Assembly (NCBI GenBank): GCA_902801025.1
Contig: CADCGZ010000031.1
Span: 1 to 63,248, forward strand
Source of the DNA: an uncultured bacterium
Lineage (GTDB): Bacteria > Verrucomicrobiota > Kiritimatiellia > RFP12 > UBA1067
Length of the DNA stretch: 63,248 nt
Direction: 5' to 3'
Position 1 is the stretch's first letter, and every line of letters starts with the position of its first letter. Below are positions 60,357 through 63,248 of the stretch, in pieces. The notes beneath the pieces are model-generated. The model was not told the origin of the DNA. It made no database searches and saw nothing but the letters and a program-made list of their open reading frames with translations. A program made the position numbers and the translations under genes.

Positions 60357-61657
60357 TCAACCGAAAAATGCCTTGTAAAGAGCCCTGACGGCATTGTCGC
60401 GGTCCTGCTTCCTCACGGCGATCATGAACGAAACCTCTGACGAACCCTGGTTCACCATTGAGAGCGAGATTCCAACCGAAGCGAGCGCGAGGCAGGCCTT
60501 CGCGAGCATGCCGGGCGTATAGCACATGCCCTCGCCCACGACCATAAGCGTCGTGATGTCACGCTCGACCGTCACGAAATCGGGCTCGAGCTCGCGGCGG
60601 ATCGTCGAGATGACGCGGCGCTCGATCTCCTTCGGGAGGTACTGCTCCTTGATGACGATGCACTGCGAGTCAACGCCCGAGGGCATGTGCTCGTAGGGAA
60701 CGTGCTCGTCCTCGAGAATCTGGAGAAGCCGCCGTCCGCGCTCGCGATGCCGACGACGGTTCCGGGGACGACGCGCCGCGACTGCTGGATCATCGTGCCA
60801 GGCTCGCCCGGGTGGTTCGTGTTGCGGATGTTGATCGGGATTCGCGCGCGAACCGCCGGGATGACGGCGTCGTCCGCGAAGACGCCGAAGCCCGCGTAGG
60901 CGAGCTCGCGCATTTCGCGGTAGGTCATCGTGGGGATGCCCTCTTTCACGTCGGGAACGATGCGGGGGTCGACCGGGTAGACCGAGTCGACGTCCGTGAA
61001 GTTCTCGTAGACGTCGGCGCACACGGCCGCCGCGAGAATCGAGCCCGTGATGTCGGAGCCGCCGCGCGGGAACGTCGCGACCTTGCCGTCCTTCGTGTAG
61101 CCGAAGAAGCCGGGGTAGATCACGATTCCCTCGAAGTTGGAGAATGCGCGAGAGAGCGTCGAGTAGCTGTCGGGATCGAGCGTCGCGTCGCCGAAGTCGC
61201 CCTTCAGCACCATGCCCGTGTCCTTCGGGCTCGCATACCGCGCCTTTCTTCCACGCGCCGCAAACGCGACGGCGACGAGCTTTGCGTTGTTGTCCTCGCC
61301 GGCCGCCTTGACGAGATCGAGAAACTCCTCTGGGCGGAGGTCCTTGACCTGGGCGACACGCGACCTCAAGTCGCGCGTGATGTCGGAAACGATGTCCTCG
61401 CCGAGCTTGAGCTCGTCGGCGATGAGGGCGTAGCGTTCGACGACCGCGCCAAGCTGGCGGTCAACGTTCTCGCCTGCAAGCGCAGTCTTGGCGAGCGCGA
61501 TAAGTAGGTCTGTCACCTTCGTGTCGCCCTTGTCACGCTTGCCCGGGGCCGAGACGACAACGATGCGCCGCGCGGGATCCGCGAGGACGATGTCAATTAC
61601 CTTGTTTAGCTGCGTCGCGTCCGCAAGGGAGCTGCCGCCAAATTTACAGACTTTCAT
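60357..61657 (-). pseudogene. lysC: Aspartate kinase with an internal frame-shifting deletion
   Basis: The front part, from ATG 61657, has KFGGSSLADATQL, RKARYASPKDTG, FPRGGSDITGSILAAAV and DDAVIPAVRARIPINI, and reaches VVGIASA near 60735. The back part, in another frame, continues RRLLQILEDEHVPYEHMPSG and two ACT-domain stretches (TTLMVVGEGM, SLSMVNQGSSEVSFMIAV). About 20 codons (the usual start of the ACT region) and the frame are lost. It phosphorylates aspartate for lysine, threonine and methionine. As with mreB next door, an assembly artefact must be considered. Confidence 0.87.
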
Positions 61658-62953
61658 TTATAGCACCCTTAGCTTTACGGGGTCTTCGCCGATTACACCC
61701 GATGCCTTGATTTCCGAGAGCGCCGCATCAAGATCGGCCGAACGCGCCTTGCTAGTCATTGCAACGACCGGGACAGGGAGATTCCCCTCTGTCGAGCCCT
61801 TCTGGGAAAGCGCGGATATCGAAACGCCGTGGCGACCAAGCGCGGAAGCGACGACGCCCATCGCGCCGGGCCTGTCCGCGAGCATGAAGCGAAGGTAGAA
61901 CTTGGAGGCGATATCGCCTGCCGCGCGAAGACGCACTTTGCCCTCGCCGTAGTTCGGAACGCCTCTCGTGTAGCGCGTCTCGTCGTAGGCGAGGTTGCGC
62001 GCGATGTCGCCGATATCGCCAACGACCGTCGAGGCCGTGGGCGCACGACCAGCGCCGCGCCCGTAGTACATCGTGTAGTCCGACATGTCGCCTTTGACGT
62101 AGGCGGCGTTGAACGCGTCGTTCACGTTGGCGAGCATGTGAGAAAAGGGAATCAGCGTCGGATGCACACCGACCTCGACTTCGTCGCCGTCCTTCGCGAC
62201 GCACGCGAGAAGCTTGATGCGGTAGCCGAGATCTGCGGCGTACTTCACGTCTGCGCCAGAGAGGTTGCGGATGCCCTCGACCTGAACCTGGTCGAGCGTC
62301 GGCTGGAAGCCGTAGGCGAGCGCCGCGAGAATGCACGCCTTGTGGGCAGTATCGAAACCGTCGACATCAAGCGAGGGATTGGCCTCGGCGTAGCCAAGCT
62401 TCTGAGCGTCCTTGAGGACGACGTCGAAGGGAAGGCCCTCGTTCTCCATCCTCGTGAGGATGTAGTTGCAGGTGCCGTTGAGAATGCCGTGGATCGACTC
62501 GATCTCGTTGCCCGCGAGCCCTTCGCGCAGGACGCGAATGATCGGGATGCCACCGCCAACCGACGCGCCGAAGTAGATGTCTACGTCATTCTTGGCCGCC
62601 GTCTCGAAGATCTCGTGCCCGTATTCCGCGAGCAGCTTCTTGTTCGCTGTGACGACGCACTTGCCGTTGTTGAGCGCTTCAAGGACGAACGTCTTTGCGA
62701 TGCCGGTGCCGCCGATTGTCTCGACGATGATGTCGATTCCGGGATCGGCGAGAATGCCTTTGGCGTCTGTCGTGAGGATGTCGCTCGGAACATTGATGCC
62801 GCGGTCCGTCGTGATGTCGAGGTCCGCGATCTTCCTGAGGACGATGTCGACGCCGAGGCGCTTCGCCATGACGTCACGGTGCTTCAGAAGGCCGTCAGCG
62901 ACTCCCGCGCCGACGGTTCCGAAGCCAAGAATTCCTACTCCTATCTGCTTCAT
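61658..62953 (-). CDS. hom: Homoserine dehydrogenase
   Basis: A 431-residue enzyme that reduces aspartate semialdehyde to homoserine with NAD(P)H. GILGFGTVGAGV is the Rossmann loop. GGGIPIIRVLREGLAGNEI and GILNGTCNYILTRM are catalytic-domain signatures, and the AEANPSLDVDGFDTAHK stretch contains substrate ligands. A C-terminal ACT domain starts near 350 (FYLRFMLADRPGAMGVVASALGRHGVSI) and probably gives feedback control by threonine. Its stop is immediately before the lysC start (TAAATG), making a lysC-hom operon. Confidence 0.95.
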   Translation of the reverse strand: MKQIGVGILGFGTVGAGVADGLLKHRDVMAKRLGVDIVLRKIADLDITTDRGINVPSDILTTDAKGILADPGIDIIVETIGGTGIAKTFVLEALNNGKCVVTANKKLLAEYGHEIFETAAKNDVDIYFGASVGGGIPIIRVLREGLAGNEIESIHGILNGTCNYILTRMENEGLPFDVVLKDAQKLGYAEANPSLDVDGFDTAHKACILAALAYGFQPTLDQVQVEGIRNLSGADVKYAADLGYRIKLLACVAKDGDEVEVGVHPTLIPFSHMLANVNDAFNAAYVKGDMSDYTMYYGRGAGRAPTASTVVGDIGDIARNLAYDETRYTRGVPNYGEGKVRLRAAGDIASKFYLRFMLADRPGAMGVVASALGRHGVSISALSQKGSTEGNLPVPVVAMTSKARSADLDAALSEIKASGVIGEDPVKLRVL

Positions 62954-63001
62954 CTCTGTATCTGGCCCTTTTTCTTTGTCTGTCCCTACGCCCCCCGGAA
63001 A

Positions 63002-63248
63002 TCAAAACGGCATGTCGTCTATTGCACCGGCATCTTCAGGAAAATCAGGCTCGGCGGGAGCGGGAACGGGCTCGGTCGACGAGCCGTCCGCGTTGAGGAC
63101 CTCGATCTTGAGGCCGGTGAGGTCGGTGAAATACTTGACCTGGCCCTGCGGATTCGTCCACTCGCGGCCGTCGATGGCAAAGCGAATCTTGGCGCGCTGA
63201 CCCTCGCGCACCGTATCGAGCATGGAGGCGGCGTCCTTCTTGAAGGTG
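63002..63248 (-). CDS. C-terminal part of a DUF3127-like protein, cut by the window edge
   Basis: The visible 81 residues end in an acidic, proline-rich tail (DFPEDAGAIDDMPF). AKIRFAIDGREWTNPQGQVKYFTDLTGLKIEV resembles the DUF3127 single-stranded-DNA-binding-like fold. Residues before the ATG at 63223 (FKKDAAS) stay open, so the start is outside the window. Function uncertain. It lies 48 nt upstream of hom. Confidence 0.65.
   Translation of the reverse strand, partial: TFKKDAASMLDTVREGQRAKIRFAIDGREWTNPQGQVKYFTDLTGLKIEVLNADGSSTEPVPAPAEPDFPEDAGAIDDMPF

Overview
The window looks like a chromosomal segment of a Gram-negative, rod-shaped, peptidoglycan-containing bacterium, most plausibly from the PVC superphylum (Verrucomicrobiota or Kiritimatiellota-like). 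This rests on the gene families, the mreBCD-mrdA-rodA-rng order, the promoter style (extended -10 TGGTATAAT) and short-period intergenic repeats. It was assigned by eye without a database search. Nearly all genes lie on the minus strand.

Layout. (1) 0-24.7 kb is accessory DNA. It holds a six-gene minus-strand operon from 15.4 down to 4.5 kb: MORC-type GHKL ATPase, Z1 helicase, DUF4420 PD-(D/E)XK nuclease, AIPR protein, cytosine-C5 methyltransferase and a nuclease-DUF2075 ATPase. This is a version of the predicted MORC-linked restriction-modification systems. A PLD-nuclease/NTPase fusion with two micro-genes follows. From 16 to 24.5 kb comes a chain of small units: two RhuM genes, an orphan OmpR-type response regulator, a pRiA4b ORF-3 protein, two nucleotidyltransferase/57-residue pairs (one nucleotidyltransferase with a clean internal deletion), a short ORF6N gene and a HipA-like kinase. 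(2) 24.7-35.6 kb is housekeeping: hisF, tRNA-Pro, an RF-like GGQ protein, DUF2062, DUF1015, cyclophilin, gatA-gatC, tolB, argJ and citrate synthase. (3) 35.8-50.1 kb is a second accessory block: lipoprotein, ADP-ribosylglycohydrolase, LysM protein, a reverse transcriptase with two micro-genes, then a six-gene minus-strand array. That array holds three unrecognised proteins, a Lon-like/ankyrin protein, a methyltransferase-like/SF1-helicase fusion and a DUF1848 protein. It is the best candidate here for an undescribed multi-gene system. An AlbA_2/ATPase regulator follows, flanked by two truncated CARF-like gene starts. (4) 50.4-63.2 kb is the cell-wall and shape cluster (murG, TPR protein, pyrF, rng, rodA, mrdA, mreD, mreC, mreB) and lysC-hom. 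Both mreB and lysC are broken by internal frame-shifting deletions in the sequence as given.

Cross-cutting signals. All four ORF6N/RhuM genes carry a 25-33 bp near-perfect palindrome at a comparable hinge in the coding sequence, each of different sequence. Three accessory promoters share an exact PhoB-like geometry: two CTTAAC-AT repeats 11 bp apart, then 18 bp, then GATAAT. One roughly 80-105 bp promoter/leader element precedes the MORC operon, both nucleotidyltransferase pairs and the HipA-like gene. Several genes have TATAAT only 6-7 nt before the start codon and are predicted leaderless. Seven-bp and nine-bp periodic repeats fill many gaps.
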